From contig JADJMA010000002.1 in the NCBI GenBank assembly GCA_016709845.1, positions 62,001 to 126,000 of the forward strand: a DNA stretch of 64,000 bases. The letters are read 5' to 3'. Each line of letters opens with the position of its first letter. Positions within the stretch are counted from its first letter, which is position 1. Both the position numbers and the translations under genes were made by a program. The notes under the pieces are model-generated. The model did not search any database, had not been told where the DNA came from, and saw only the letters and a program-made list of their open reading frames with translations. Below, one piece after another: positions 48,391-57,340 of this stretch. This stretch comes from Flammeovirgaceae bacterium (lineage in GTDB: Bacteria; Bacteroidota; Bacteroidia; Cytophagales; Cyclobacteriaceae).

Positions 48391-49549
48391 ATGGATTTAA
48401 CTATTCTCTTCTCCCCCATCGATGAATCCATTTACACTAAATCATATCCATCCAATTCATTCTTTAAAAGCATAAAAGTTTATGGCGACAAAATGCCTGA
48501 CTTCCGTGGTGTTGATGTTGCTTTATTTGGAGTAAAAGAAGAACGCGGAACCATTTCTAACGCAGGATGCAGTAAAGGCCCAGATGAAATTCGAAGAAAA
48601 TTATACAACCTGAAAAAAGGAAACGGTTCGTATCGGATAGTTGACTTAGGAAATCTCAATACTGGTATCGATCTGGATGAAACCTATGTTCGCATCAGCG
48701 AGGTTTGTCGAATTCTACTGGAAAACAATGTGATGCCTTTAATTTTAGGAGGGTCACATGATCTCGATTATGGTCAGTATCGTGGCTATGAGGAAATGGA
48801 AAAGTTAATCAGTCTGCTAAATATCGATGCCTTTTTAGATCTGGAAGACAACAAGGAAGCGGAGCCTGCGAGCCAGCATATTCATAAAATACTTTTACAC
48901 GAACCCAATTATCTCCTTAGTTATACTCACCTCGCACATCAATTGTATCTGATCGATCCTTTGTCGGTATCCATTTTAGAAAAACTTTACTTTGAAGCAT
49001 TCCGTATTGGCCAGATGCGAAACAACCTTGCGGAGATGGAACCGGCCATCCGCAATGCCGATTTACTTTCCTTCGATATAACTGCCATCCGATCTTCCGA
49101 TGCGCCTGGTAATGCGAATGCACAACCATTCGGTTTAACCGGAGAAGAGGCTTGTCAACTTTGTTGGTATGCAGGCATGAATGAAAACTAAGTTCGGCTG
49201 GTTTTATGAATATAACCCTGATCGGGATGACGCCAACAAAAAAACAGCCTCGGTAGTGGCTACCATGATCTGGTATTTTATCGAAGGATTTTACCATCGT
49301 AAGAATGAACACAATTTTAAGAGTAACGATTTTTTAAAATATGTTGTCTCAATGCCCGTAGAACCTGAAACCCTTGCCTTCTACAAAAGTAAAGTGACGG
49401 AAAAGTGGTGGATGGAAGTTGCTTATCACAAACCAGGCGCGCGCTATACACGTAATAGTATCATTCCTTGCAGCTATACCGATTACCAAACCGCTACCAA
49501 AGGCGAAATACCTGAACGATACATTAGTACATTAGCCAAGTTGATCTGA
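48391..49549 (+). CDS. Ureohydrolase-fold protein (formimidoylglutamase/arginase family), frameshifted
   Basis: This is a protein of about 385 residues in the arginase/formimidoylglutamase superfamily. It has VALFGVKEERGTISNAGCSK, GPDEIRRKLYNL, LILGGSHDLDYGQYRGYE and SFDITAIRSSDAPGNANAQP, followed by FGLTGEEACQLCWYAGMN. An indel near 49190 shifts the frame; the remainder has ASVVATMIWYFIEGFYHRK. The DAHxD metal motif reads DAFLD and SFDxD reads SFDIT, so two Mn ligands seem replaced. TAGCTTTG at 48366-48373 could be its -7 promoter. Catalysis is doubtful. Confidence 0.75.
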
Positions 49550-49553
49550 TCCT

Positions 49554-50282
49554 ATGAAGAATCTATATTATTTAGTCCTGTTTGTTGCTTTGTTGTCTGC
49601 TTGTAGTGATTCGACCGATCCACAAAAAATAATCGATAAGGCCATTGCCGCAGCCGGTGGAGAAAAATACTTAAACTCAACGGTAGAATTTGACTTTCGC
49701 GACCGGCACTACCTGGCAAAACGAAAAGGTGGGGCCTTCTCCTACCAAAGGTTAACCCATGACTCAACTAAGTTGACTCGCGATTTTATTTCTAATGAAG
49801 GATTTAAAAGAGAAATAAATGGTGAAGAAGTAAATGTTGCTGATTCCATGAAAGTAAAGTACGCAGCTTCCGTAAACTCTGTAATCTATTTCGCACTATT
49901 ACCTTTTGGATTAAATGATCCGGCTGTAATAAAAAAGTTCATAGGCGAAACACAAATCGAATCTAAAGATTACTATAAAATTGAAGTAACCTTTGGACAA
50001 GACGGGGGTGGAGAAGATTTTGAAGATGTGTTTCTGTATTGGATTGACAAAGAAAGTTATGCTTTAGATTATATGGCCTACTCGTTTGAAGAAAATAATA
50101 AAGCGGGATATCGATTTCGCAAGGCATACAATCCGCGCATCGTAAATGGAATCGTTTTTCTGGATTACATTAACTATAAGCCAAAGGGAGAAACAACCAT
50201 CAATCAATTGGAAGAGCTTTTTAAACAAGGAGAACTGGAAGAGCTAAGCAAAATTGAATTAATCAACGTTCAGGTAAACTGA
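49554..50282 (+). CDS. DUF6503-like lipoprotein
   Basis: This is a 242-residue probable lipoprotein. The signal MKNLYYLVLFVALLSACSDS has a lipobox (LLSAC). The mature part begins PQKIIDKAIAAAGGEKYLNS, followed by beta-rich sequence with FDFRDRHYLAKR and the C-terminal YINYKPKGETTINQLEEL. This fits the Bacteroidota DUF6503 outer-membrane or periplasmic lipoproteins. Function is unknown. It starts four bases after the ureohydrolase-like gene, suggesting co-transcription. Confidence 0.7.
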   Translation: MKNLYYLVLFVALLSACSDSTDPQKIIDKAIAAAGGEKYLNSTVEFDFRDRHYLAKRKGGAFSYQRLTHDSTKLTRDFISNEGFKREINGEEVNVADSMKVKYAASVNSVIYFALLPFGLNDPAVIKKFIGETQIESKDYYKIEVTFGQDGGGEDFEDVFLYWIDKESYALDYMAYSFEENNKAGYRFRKAYNPRIVNGIVFLDYINYKPKGETTINQLEELFKQGELEELSKIELINVQVN

Positions 50283-50296
50283 ATACGGCTTTAGTA

Positions 50297-51568
50297 TCAA
50301 AGCCTTTTTATCTTCCACAATTGAATCCCGATATGTGCTAACGCTATTGCCGTAACAATCAGCACTATTTCGAAGTGATTACTTGCAAGCTGAAACCCAG
50401 TAATAATAGCTTTGTCGACATTGTTTAAACCTATCAACAGCGTAACTCCGAATATCGAAATTAAAATAAGGTTATACACGATACCGTGCTGGTTAACTGG
50501 TGGAATAACCTGTTTATCATTAACTAACAAAATGAGAAAGTAAGTTAGCAGCGGTAAAACGAACCCATTCAATGCCTGCACGGCTAAAATTACAGGTATT
50601 GGTCTAACTCCGCTAAATCCAAAAATAAATCCAGTCAGCAACACGAGCATCCAAACCCCGCGAACCATTCGAATGTCTTTTGATCCTAACACGGTAGAAG
50701 CAATCAACGAAGCCGCATAAGGTGAAGTAATGGATGACGAAAATCCAGCCGCAAATAACCCGATCCCCAAAGCCCAGGCGCCAACAACCCCCAACTTGTC
50801 TTGCAGATTTGCTGCTAATTCCGCGAAAGTAGAAAAGCCGCCAGTTAAAGTACCTGCAATCATAATCCAACAAGTTATCAGTCCACCAATAATTACGGAT
50901 ATGGATAGTCCTACCCGCATTAAAGAAATCGTGTGCCCTTTACTAATAGCGGATCCAATAAAAATATTATATGGAACTATTGTGGTCCCTAACAAGGCAA
51001 GCGCAATCCACTCACTTCCTTGTGGGAGCTTTGGAACCACGGCCGCAAAGAATAGGTCGGAGATAGAGAATTGAGTTTGAAAAGCCAGGATAAGAAACGC
51101 GATACCCATCATACCCACCAACGCGGTCATGATAAGCGAAATGGCTCGACCTCCACCGCGCCACAACACGAAGCCCGCAATCAGTGTAATAATTAATGTG
51201 TAAATCTTTCCATTACCCGGCATAAGCAATGCCATACCAGAAACTGCACCCAGTATATTTCCGGCCTCATAGGCTGCACATCCAAGTAGTACCGGTAGGG
51301 CAACCATCCATTTAATCCAGGCGCTCTTATCATTTCCATATTTACGGGCAAGTGTTTCACCAAATGTTAATCCACTCGCAATCGTAATCCGGGCCGAAAC
51401 TTCTTGTAGGAAAATGCAGGCAAGCGTGGCAAACCCTACAGCCCACATAAGTTGAATTTGAAAGAGCGAACCTGCAGTAATGGCTGTAGTAATCGTACCA
51501 GGCCCGATAAACGCTGCTGAGATTACAGACCAGAGAATAACATTGGATATTTTACTGGAAGTCTTCAC
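50297..51568 (-). CDS. Nramp-family transporter with atypical metal-site residues
   Basis: This is a 423-residue membrane protein with about eleven helices in the Nramp fold. Helix 1 reads AFIGPGTITTAITAG where canonical Nramp has DPGN, and helix 6 reads GTTIVPYNIFIGSA where canonical has the MPH motif. The metal-binding Asp, Asn and Met are thus replaced by Gly, Thr and Val. Such changes mark Nramp-related groups with other substrates. It is intact, convergent with the DUF6503 gene and divergent from the META lipoprotein. Manganese uptake should not be assumed. Confidence 0.85.
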   Translation of the reverse strand: MKTSSKISNVILWSVISAAFIGPGTITTAITAGSLFQIQLMWAVGFATLACIFLQEVSARITIASGLTFGETLARKYGNDKSAWIKWMVALPVLLGCAAYEAGNILGAVSGMALLMPGNGKIYTLIITLIAGFVLWRGGGRAISLIMTALVGMMGIAFLILAFQTQFSISDLFFAAVVPKLPQGSEWIALALLGTTIVPYNIFIGSAISKGHTISLMRVGLSISVIIGGLITCWIMIAGTLTGGFSTFAELAANLQDKLGVVGAWALGIGLFAAGFSSSITSPYAASLIASTVLGSKDIRMVRGVWMLVLLTGFIFGFSGVRPIPVILAVQALNGFVLPLLTYFLILLVNDKQVIPPVNQHGIVYNLILISIFGVTLLIGLNNVDKAIITGFQLASNHFEIVLIVTAIALAHIGIQLWKIKRL

Positions 51569-51661
51569 TTTGGAGCAAATTGATTAAATTTATAAGGTGC
51601 CATCTAACAAATTCCTTTTAAGGTATTGAAAATATGGCCACAATATAAAAATTAACAATCA

Positions 51662-52096
51662 ATGCGCTCCTTACTTCTATTATTCCTCCTTATAATGGCT
51701 TGTCGACCCTCCAATAAAATTGGTGAAATTGTTGGCGTACCAAAGGAAAGATCACTTGAAAATACGCATTGGGTATTGGATGAAATAAATGAAAGCCCAA
51801 TTACTATTAATGACACCAACAAGCTCTTTATTGAATTGAACACTGTAACCAAAATTATTTCCGGGTTTTGTGGCTGTAATCAACTCTCGGGTAGTTATCA
51901 CATAACAGGAAACAAAATAAAATTTAGTACAGCGACAACAAGAATGTTTTGTCAACAAACCATGGAAGTTGAAACCAGTTTTTTACAGGCCTTAGCCATG
52001 GTTAATACTTACGAAGTAAAGGAACAGGATCTTTTGCTGAAAGGCGAAAATAAAATTGTTCTAAAATTTCATGCTGAATCAGCTATGAAAAATTAA
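51662..52096 (+). CDS. META-domain lipoprotein (HslJ-like)
   Basis: This is a 144-residue probable lipoprotein. The short signal MRSLLLLFLLIMACRPS carries a lipobox (IMAC). The META domain follows: NTHWVLDEINESPI, then FCGCNQLSGSYHI, FSTATTRMFC and TSFLQALAMVNTYEV. META/HslJ proteins are linked to heat or novobiocin stress in enterobacteria; the role here is unknown. It stands alone between the Nramp gene and another secreted protein. Confidence 0.8.
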   Translation: MRSLLLLFLLIMACRPSNKIGEIVGVPKERSLENTHWVLDEINESPITINDTNKLFIELNTVTKIISGFCGCNQLSGSYHITGNKIKFSTATTRMFCQQTMEVETSFLQALAMVNTYEVKEQDLLLKGENKIVLKFHAESAMKN

Positions 52097-52218
52097 TTAT
52101 TCCAAAAACAAACCCTCCATACAATTAGAATCAATTTTTGACGCCAAATCTCTTGGTTACCTGTAGGATTATCCGTATCTTAAAAGATTGTATAATGTGA
52201 AACTAAACCTATTGAGAC

Positions 52219-52704
52219 ATGAGAGCAAAGTTTTTTTTAAGTACCGTACTATGTTTAATTACAATTTTATCTTTCGCGCAAGACGCAACAGTAAGTGAAG
52301 AAGAGTTAACCAAGTATGCAACCGTAATGGATTCGATTAATGAAATGACCATAGTCGTTCAGGCTACACTTTCGGATATGGTAAAAGATTCTGAAGTGAT
52401 GAATAGCACCAGATACAATGAAATTTCACAAATAATTGATGATAAAGCTAAACTGGATGCAACCGCAGCAACACCTGAGGAAATTGCTTTCGTAAATGAA
52501 GTGGCTAAAACAAAGAAAGAAGAAACTCTTAAAATAAATCAGGCCTTTCAAAGCCTTGCAAAAGATTATTTAGGGGCCGCCACATATAATAAAGTTAAGA
52601 AAGCGCTTTCTGCCGATCCAGAATTAAAGAAACAGTATGATGGATTATTGGCCGAAATGGAAAAAGATAATCAAGTTGAAGAAGCAGCCACTGGAGGAAA
52701 ATAA
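52219..52704 (+). CDS. Secreted protein, DUF4168-like
   Basis: This is a 161-residue exported protein with a signal peptide (MRAKFFLSTVLCLITILSFA, cleavage near AQD). The mature part is helical and charged: VSEEELTKYATVMDSINEM, then DDKAKLDATAATPEEIAFVN, then KINQAFQSLAKDYLGAATYN. The beginning and the repeated acidic/aliphatic heptads resemble DUF4168 proteins, but this is uncertain. No function is known. A bidirectional terminator follows. Confidence 0.6.
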   Translation: MRAKFFLSTVLCLITILSFAQDATVSEEELTKYATVMDSINEMTIVVQATLSDMVKDSEVMNSTRYNEISQIIDDKAKLDATAATPEEIAFVNEVAKTKKEETLKINQAFQSLAKDYLGAATYNKVKKALSADPELKKQYDGLLAEMEKDNQVEEAATGGK

Positions 52705-52727
52705 TTCCCTTTTTTAAAGAAAAAATT

Positions 52728-52757
52728 AAAGTTGAATGATCTCATTCAACTTTTTTT
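52728..52757. terminator. Bidirectional rho-independent terminator
   Basis: GTTGAATG (52731-52738) pairs with CATTCAAC (52743-52750), flanked by AAA and a T-run. It can end both the rightward secreted-protein gene and the leftward gene at 52756-53199. Confidence 0.8.
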
Positions 52758-53199
52758 ATGTGCTCGTAATTTGAATCATTTTAGTGGCCAGTGCCGATCC
52801 AAAATCGGAAAATATTTTTACCTCGTTTTCATTATCCATATTAGCCATGCAGGAGAGCGTAACTCCATCCGGAGAAAATAATAATCCAAACTGATCAATT
52901 TTTCCTTCCTGCAGAAATCCGGACTTCGTTTTCTTCCAACTGGCTATCACTGAGATGGTCGTTTGCTCAAAATACTTTTCAGCTAATGGCTGCACATTAG
53001 TTAAAATCATAAAATCTTTCAACTCTTCACGCTTCATTTTAACACCATCCTCACCAATATTTACAAGGGATTTATATTCATTACCAAAATAACCACCAAC
53101 ATAAACGTCAAGCACGGCCTCGGCAGCTACATTAACCATTTTATTTAAAAACCCTCCCCGCTTAATGTCAGCCGTTTTTACTTCTCCATGTGTAGACAT
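52756..53199 (-). CDS. Hypothetical cytoplasmic protein
   Basis: This 147-residue protein has no signal or membrane segment and no family I recognise. It starts MSTHGEVKTADIKRGGFLNK, has a hydrophobic stretch VNVAAEAVLDVYVGGYFGN, then KREELKDFMILTNVQPLAEKY and a beta-rich C-terminal half (DQFGLLFSPDGVTLSCMANM). It uses the shared hairpin at 52728-52757 as terminator. It lies downstream of a tiny membrane-protein frame and of tex, on the same strand. Confidence 0.6.
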   Translation of the reverse strand: MSTHGEVKTADIKRGGFLNKMVNVAAEAVLDVYVGGYFGNEYKSLVNIGEDGVKMKREELKDFMILTNVQPLAEKYFEQTTISVIASWKKTKSGFLQEGKIDQFGLLFSPDGVTLSCMANMDNENEVKIFSDFGSALATKMIQITST

Positions 53200-53212
53200 G
53201 AGCAGAATAAAT

Positions 53213-53302
53213 TTACCAGCAGGTAGTTTTTTTCGGTTTCTTTAAACGAACCAGTATCACTATAATAGCAATAACAATTAAAAAGAATATTACTAAAGGC
53301 AT
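53213..53302 (-). CDS. Very small membrane protein (29 aa)
   Basis: This is a 29-codon frame starting MPLVIFFLIVIAIIVILVR and ending with a basic tail (KKPKKTTCW). It is a single hydrophobic helix plus positive charges, the typical design of small inner-membrane proteins. A seven-base homopolymer inside the tail means the true end could differ. There is no family information. Confidence 0.35.
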   Translation of the reverse strand: MPLVIFFLIVIAIIVILVRLKKPKKTTCW

Positions 53303-53375
53303 GTACAATCCTTAAATTAGCCTCGTTTAAAGGAACTAAACTAATGAAAATCTGAGAACATTATAACTTATTCGT

Positions 53376-55640
53376 TTATCGTTTAAACTTATCACGCAGT
53401 TGCGCTAGTTTATCCTCCATCGATTCAACTGCTTTTACCGGAGCCTTTGGTTTAGAGCTTCGTTCTTGTTTAGTTATATTTTGGACAGGTGCAGATTTTC
53501 CAAAAGGATCACTCTTTAACGATAAAGCAATTCGCTTGCGGGCAACATCAACTTCCACGGCTGTAACCTTAACTTTTTGTTGAACAGCGATAACTTCGTT
53601 AGGATCTTTTACAAAACGATCGCTTAAATGACTGATATGTACAAGGCCATCCTGATGTACGCCTATGTCAACAAAAGCACCAAAGTTTGTTACATTGGTA
53701 ATAATGCCCGGTAAAGACATACCCACTTTTAAGTCTTTGATTTCATGAATGCCTTCTTCAAAGTTGAAGATTTCAAATTTCTCACGCGGGTCGCGACCCG
53801 GTTTTTCAAGTTCAGACAGTATATCTGTAAGCGTTGGCAGACCTACATCTGTAGTTACATATTTTTTTAAATCCAATTTCTTGCGCAGCTCAGCACTGGT
53901 CATCAAATCTTTTATCGTACAGCCCAGATCTTCAGCGAATTTCTCCACAAGCTTATAACGTTCTGGATGCACAGCACTCGAGTCCAAAGGGTTTTTAGAA
54001 TCCCGAATCCTCAAGAATCCAGCACATTGTTCGTATGCTTTATCTCCTAAACGCGGTACTTTATGCAGCGATTGCCGATCCGCGAAAGCGCCATGCTGAT
54101 TTCTATACTCCACAATACTCTTTGCCAATTGTGGTCCCAATCCGGACACGTAACTTAACAACTCTTTACTGGCTGTATTTACCTCCACCCCTACTGAGTT
54201 TACACAACTCATCACCACATCGTCAAGTCCTGCTTTTAATCGGTTCTGATCTACATCATGCTGATACTGACCTACGCCAATCGATTTCGGATCGATCTTT
54301 ACCAACTCTGCCAAAGGATCGGTTAATCTTCGACCAATCGATACAGCGCCACGAACAGTAATATCATGATCAGGAAATTCTTCGCGCGCTACCTCACTGG
54401 CGGAATAAACAGAAGCCCCATTTTCATTTACCATGACCACAAGAATTTCTTTTGGTAACCCGGTGCTCTTTACAAAGGCTTCTGTTTCGCGACTAGCGGT
54501 ACCGTTACCAATAGCAATGGCTTCTATTTTAAATCGATCGCACAAGCCCAACAGAATGGTAGCCGACTTGGTTGTTTCGCGTTGTGGCTCATTCGGATAA
54601 ATTACATTGTTAAACAACAAGGCTCCTTGTTCATCCAGGCAAACAAGTTTTGTTCCCGAACGAAACCCCGGATCAAGAGCGAGTACTCGTTTTTGACCCA
54701 AAGGTGAGGACAACAACAATTTTTTTAGGTTAGCAGAAAAAACCTGTATGGCCTCCGCATCGGCTTTGAGTTTGCTTTCAACATGTATTTCTGTTTCCAG
54801 CGAAGGCTTAAACAATCTCTTGTATGAGTCTTTTATTGCCAGGCTCACTTGCTCTGCTGCTGCGGAACCCGCATGAACAAATTGCTTCTCTAATACATGA
54901 ACGGCTAATTCTTCGGTTGGAGCAATGTCCATAGTAACATAACCTTCCTTTTCGGCTCTGCGCATAGCAAGCAAGCGATGTGAAGGAACTTTTTTAACCG
55001 GCTCTTTCCATTCAAAATAATCTTTAAACTTTTGAGCCTCGGTGTCCTGTACTTTCGACTTTACCACAACCGTTTCAACCACACCTTCGCTCCAAAATAA
55101 TTCACGAACCTTCTGGCGGGCTTCAGAATTTTCGCTTACCCATTCTGCCATAATATCTCTGGCGCCTTCCAGTGCCTCATCTGTGTTATTTACACCCAGC
55201 TCTGCATTAATAAAATCAACGATAAGTTTTTCAAGATTCGCGATCCCTTGTTCAAAGATGCTAAGTGCCAGCGGCTCAAGGCCTTTTTCTTTGGCCATGC
55301 TAGCCCGTGTTTTTCGCTTAGGCTTATAGGGTAAATAAATATCTTCCAGTTCGGTTAAGGATTCAGCCGCTTCAATTGCTTTCGCTAATGCAGGGGTAAG
55401 CTTCTCCTGTTTTTCAATAGACTTAAGAATAGCTTCCCTTCGCTTATCCAACTCCATCAATTGATCATATTGATCACGGATAGCCGCAAGAACAACTTCA
55501 TCTAAACTTCCGGTAATTTCTTTGCGGTAACGCGCTATGAAAGGAATTGTTGATCCTGCCAGTAAAAGACTAACAACAGATTGAACTTGTTCTGAGGTAA
55601 TATTTAATTCTGAAGCAATCTTTAGAATATTTTTTTCCAT
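53376..55640 (-). CDS. tex: Tex-family RNA-binding transcriptional accessory protein
   Basis: This is an intact 754-residue Tex protein. The N-terminal HtH region reads LLAGSTIPFIARYRKEITGS, followed by LTELEDIYLPYKPKRKTRAS. The YqgF-like nuclease fold begins at VLALDPGFRSGTKLVCLD. The helix-hairpin-helix region has VEVNTASKELLSYVSGLGPQ, and the S1 domain (GIITNVTNFGAFVDIGVHQD, GLVHISHLSD) lies near residues 645-715. A basic tail ends KLAQLRDKFKR. Tex binds nucleic acid and affects transcription; its biochemical role is not settled. Confidence 0.95.
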   Translation of the reverse strand: MEKNILKIASELNITSEQVQSVVSLLLAGSTIPFIARYRKEITGSLDEVVLAAIRDQYDQLMELDKRREAILKSIEKQEKLTPALAKAIEAAESLTELEDIYLPYKPKRKTRASMAKEKGLEPLALSIFEQGIANLEKLIVDFINAELGVNNTDEALEGARDIMAEWVSENSEARQKVRELFWSEGVVETVVVKSKVQDTEAQKFKDYFEWKEPVKKVPSHRLLAMRRAEKEGYVTMDIAPTEELAVHVLEKQFVHAGSAAAEQVSLAIKDSYKRLFKPSLETEIHVESKLKADAEAIQVFSANLKKLLLSSPLGQKRVLALDPGFRSGTKLVCLDEQGALLFNNVIYPNEPQRETTKSATILLGLCDRFKIEAIAIGNGTASRETEAFVKSTGLPKEILVVMVNENGASVYSASEVAREEFPDHDITVRGAVSIGRRLTDPLAELVKIDPKSIGVGQYQHDVDQNRLKAGLDDVVMSCVNSVGVEVNTASKELLSYVSGLGPQLAKSIVEYRNQHGAFADRQSLHKVPRLGDKAYEQCAGFLRIRDSKNPLDSSAVHPERYKLVEKFAEDLGCTIKDLMTSAELRKKLDLKKYVTTDVGLPTLTDILSELEKPGRDPREKFEIFNFEEGIHEIKDLKVGMSLPGIITNVTNFGAFVDIGVHQDGLVHISHLSDRFVKDPNEVIAVQQKVKVTAVEVDVARKRIALSLKSDPFGKSAPVQNITKQERSSKPKAPVKAVESMEDKLAQLRDKFKR

Positions 55641-55971
55641 GAATTATAAGCTGTAAATGATTATTGGAGGGGCGAATCAACAAAATATTTTTCAAAAATG
55701 CATTCGTTTTTTTAACGGGCAAAAAAATTGAAAACATAGATCATCCGCCTAATTTAATAACTGCCTCATTCGCAATATATAAGCATAGACCCGATCCATT
55801 TGAATTATTACTCATTCAAAAATATTTTGAATATTTCTTCCTTATATTCATGAGGGATGACAATTCCATTATCTTTAATTTAAATTCTATTTTTTAGTTC
55901 GCATTTTTATTGACATCATAATACCTTTCGCTGAATTGTTCCTGAACAATTGATCATTAAAAAGATAACCT

Positions 55972-57201
55972 ATGAAGCAAACTCTTATCGTTGAGGCCTT
56001 ATTGAGCATTATGCCGTATGTTGGCTTTTCTCAAAAGAAAAAAAGTGAAGCTCCAAAACCTTATTATCCCGATAAGGTATGGGTGCAGAAGGAGCCTCGT
56101 GAGGTTGGTGTTGATAACAATAAGTTACAAGCTGCCATTGAATTTGCGATAAGCCACGAAATAAAAAACCCACGAAGCATGGAGCAAAATCACTACCAGA
56201 CATTTGGTCGTGAGCCTTTTGGTGATGCCATTGGCCCTATGAAAGACCGCGGAGAACCCACAGGAATAATTATTAAAAACGGTTATGTTATCGCCAGCTG
56301 GGGCGAACCTATGCGGCCCGATATGACACACAGCGTTGCAAAAAGTTTTCTTTCTGCCACCATTGGACTAGCCTATGATAGAGGACTCATCCGCAGCATA
56401 GACGACACGGTTTATACGTATATGGCTCCTATTCATTTGTATCAGCCCATAGAAACAAAAAACAAAGCAGATTATTTCGGCACTACGCAACTTCTTGATT
56501 TATTTGACACTCCCCACAATCGTACGATAACCTGGAATGATATGCTTAGACAAACCAGCGATTGGGAAGGTACGCTGTGGGGCAAACCTGAGTGGGCTGA
56601 TCGTCCGGAGGCTAACCCAAAAGAATGGTTAACGCGAAAGAGAAATACCCCCGGCAGCGTTTATGAATACAACGACACACGCGTGAACGTATTAGCCTTG
56701 GCCACATTGAATCTTTGGCGCAAGCCGTTGCCACAAGTTTTAAAAGAAAACATTATGGATGTAATCGGAGCTTCGGCAACCTGGCGTTGGTATGGATATG
56801 ATAATTCATGGGTGGTGATGGATGGTGCAATCGTTCAATCTGTTAGTGGTGGTGGTCATTGGGGTGGCGGTATGATCATTAATGCTTACGATATGGCTCG
56901 CTTTGGCTACCTCACCTTGCGCAATGGAAAATGGAAAGACAAACAACTACTTTCCGAACAGTGGCTTACCTGGTCGACCACACCAACCAAGGCAGAAATT
57001 GGATACGGCTTTATGAATTACTTTCTTAATACAGATAAAAAGTATTTACCAAGCGCACCTACCACGGCATTCGCACACATTGGCAATGGTACAAATATGA
57101 TTTATGTAGATCGTGAAAATGATATTGTGGCTGTTGTACGTTGGATTGATAGCAGTTCGTTAGATGGTTTTGTGAAATTGTTAATACAAGCAATCGAATA
57201 A
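55972..57201 (+). CDS. Serine hydrolase, beta-lactamase (class C) family
   Basis: This is a 409-residue exported serine hydrolase of the beta-lactamase/DD-peptidase fold. A signal-like N-terminus (MKQTLIVEALLSIMPYVGFS) is followed by a mature start QKKKSE. The SxxK motif is SVAKS near residue 120, and the YxN-type motif is YEYNDTRVN near 232. HWGGGMIINAYDMARFGYLT is typical of esterase-like members. The substrate is unknown; antibiotic hydrolysis should not be assumed. The 330-base gap before it is A/T-rich with no convincing gene. Confidence 0.85.
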   Translation: MKQTLIVEALLSIMPYVGFSQKKKSEAPKPYYPDKVWVQKEPREVGVDNNKLQAAIEFAISHEIKNPRSMEQNHYQTFGREPFGDAIGPMKDRGEPTGIIIKNGYVIASWGEPMRPDMTHSVAKSFLSATIGLAYDRGLIRSIDDTVYTYMAPIHLYQPIETKNKADYFGTTQLLDLFDTPHNRTITWNDMLRQTSDWEGTLWGKPEWADRPEANPKEWLTRKRNTPGSVYEYNDTRVNVLALATLNLWRKPLPQVLKENIMDVIGASATWRWYGYDNSWVVMDGAIVQSVSGGGHWGGGMIINAYDMARFGYLTLRNGKWKDKQLLSEQWLTWSTTPTKAEIGYGFMNYFLNTDKKYLPSAPTTAFAHIGNGTNMIYVDRENDIVAVVRWIDSSSLDGFVKLLIQAIE

Positions 57202-57207
57202 CATAAA

Positions 57208-57230
57208 AAAGACCGAGCTAGCCGGTCTTT
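57208..57230. terminator. Bidirectional hairpin terminator
   Basis: AAAGACCG (57208-57215) pairs with CGGTCTTT (57223-57230), with A-run before and T-rich sequence after. It can serve the serine hydrolase gene and the opposite strand. Confidence 0.7.
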
Positions 57231-57252
57231 AAATTAGAATTGGATTGTCTCT

Positions 57253-57330
57253 TTAAAGAGATCTGATTTTAATCGATTGATAATACCGGGTGCCCCGTGG
57301 TCTTGAAGTGAAATGGCTGGCTTCTTCCCT
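57253..57330 (-). pseudogene. Possible C-terminal relic of a DUF1080 protein
   Basis: On the minus strand this stretch reads KKPAISLQDHG and, one frame over, YYQSIKIRSL followed by a stop. Joined by one indel in GGGGCACCC, it resembles the end of DUF1080 (3-keto-disaccharide hydrolase) domains, which finish LQDHG...FRNIKI. Only about 25 residues remain between yicC and the terminator. It may be chance. Confidence 0.3.
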
Positions 57331-57340
57331 ATGGTTAGCC

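Noticed and set aside
55664..55897. 77-codon ORF before the serine hydrolase
   Set aside because: Poor start codon, A/T-rich random-looking composition and no recognisable features; probably chance.
55972..57201. Antibiotic-resistance beta-lactamase
   Set aside because: The SxxK and YxN motifs are shared by esterases and peptidases of the same fold; the sequence gives no support for antibiotic hydrolysis.
57248..57261. Perfect 14-bp palindrome tctctttaaagaga
   Set aside because: It is A/T-rich, lies inside the possible DUF1080 tail, and has no promoter beside it.
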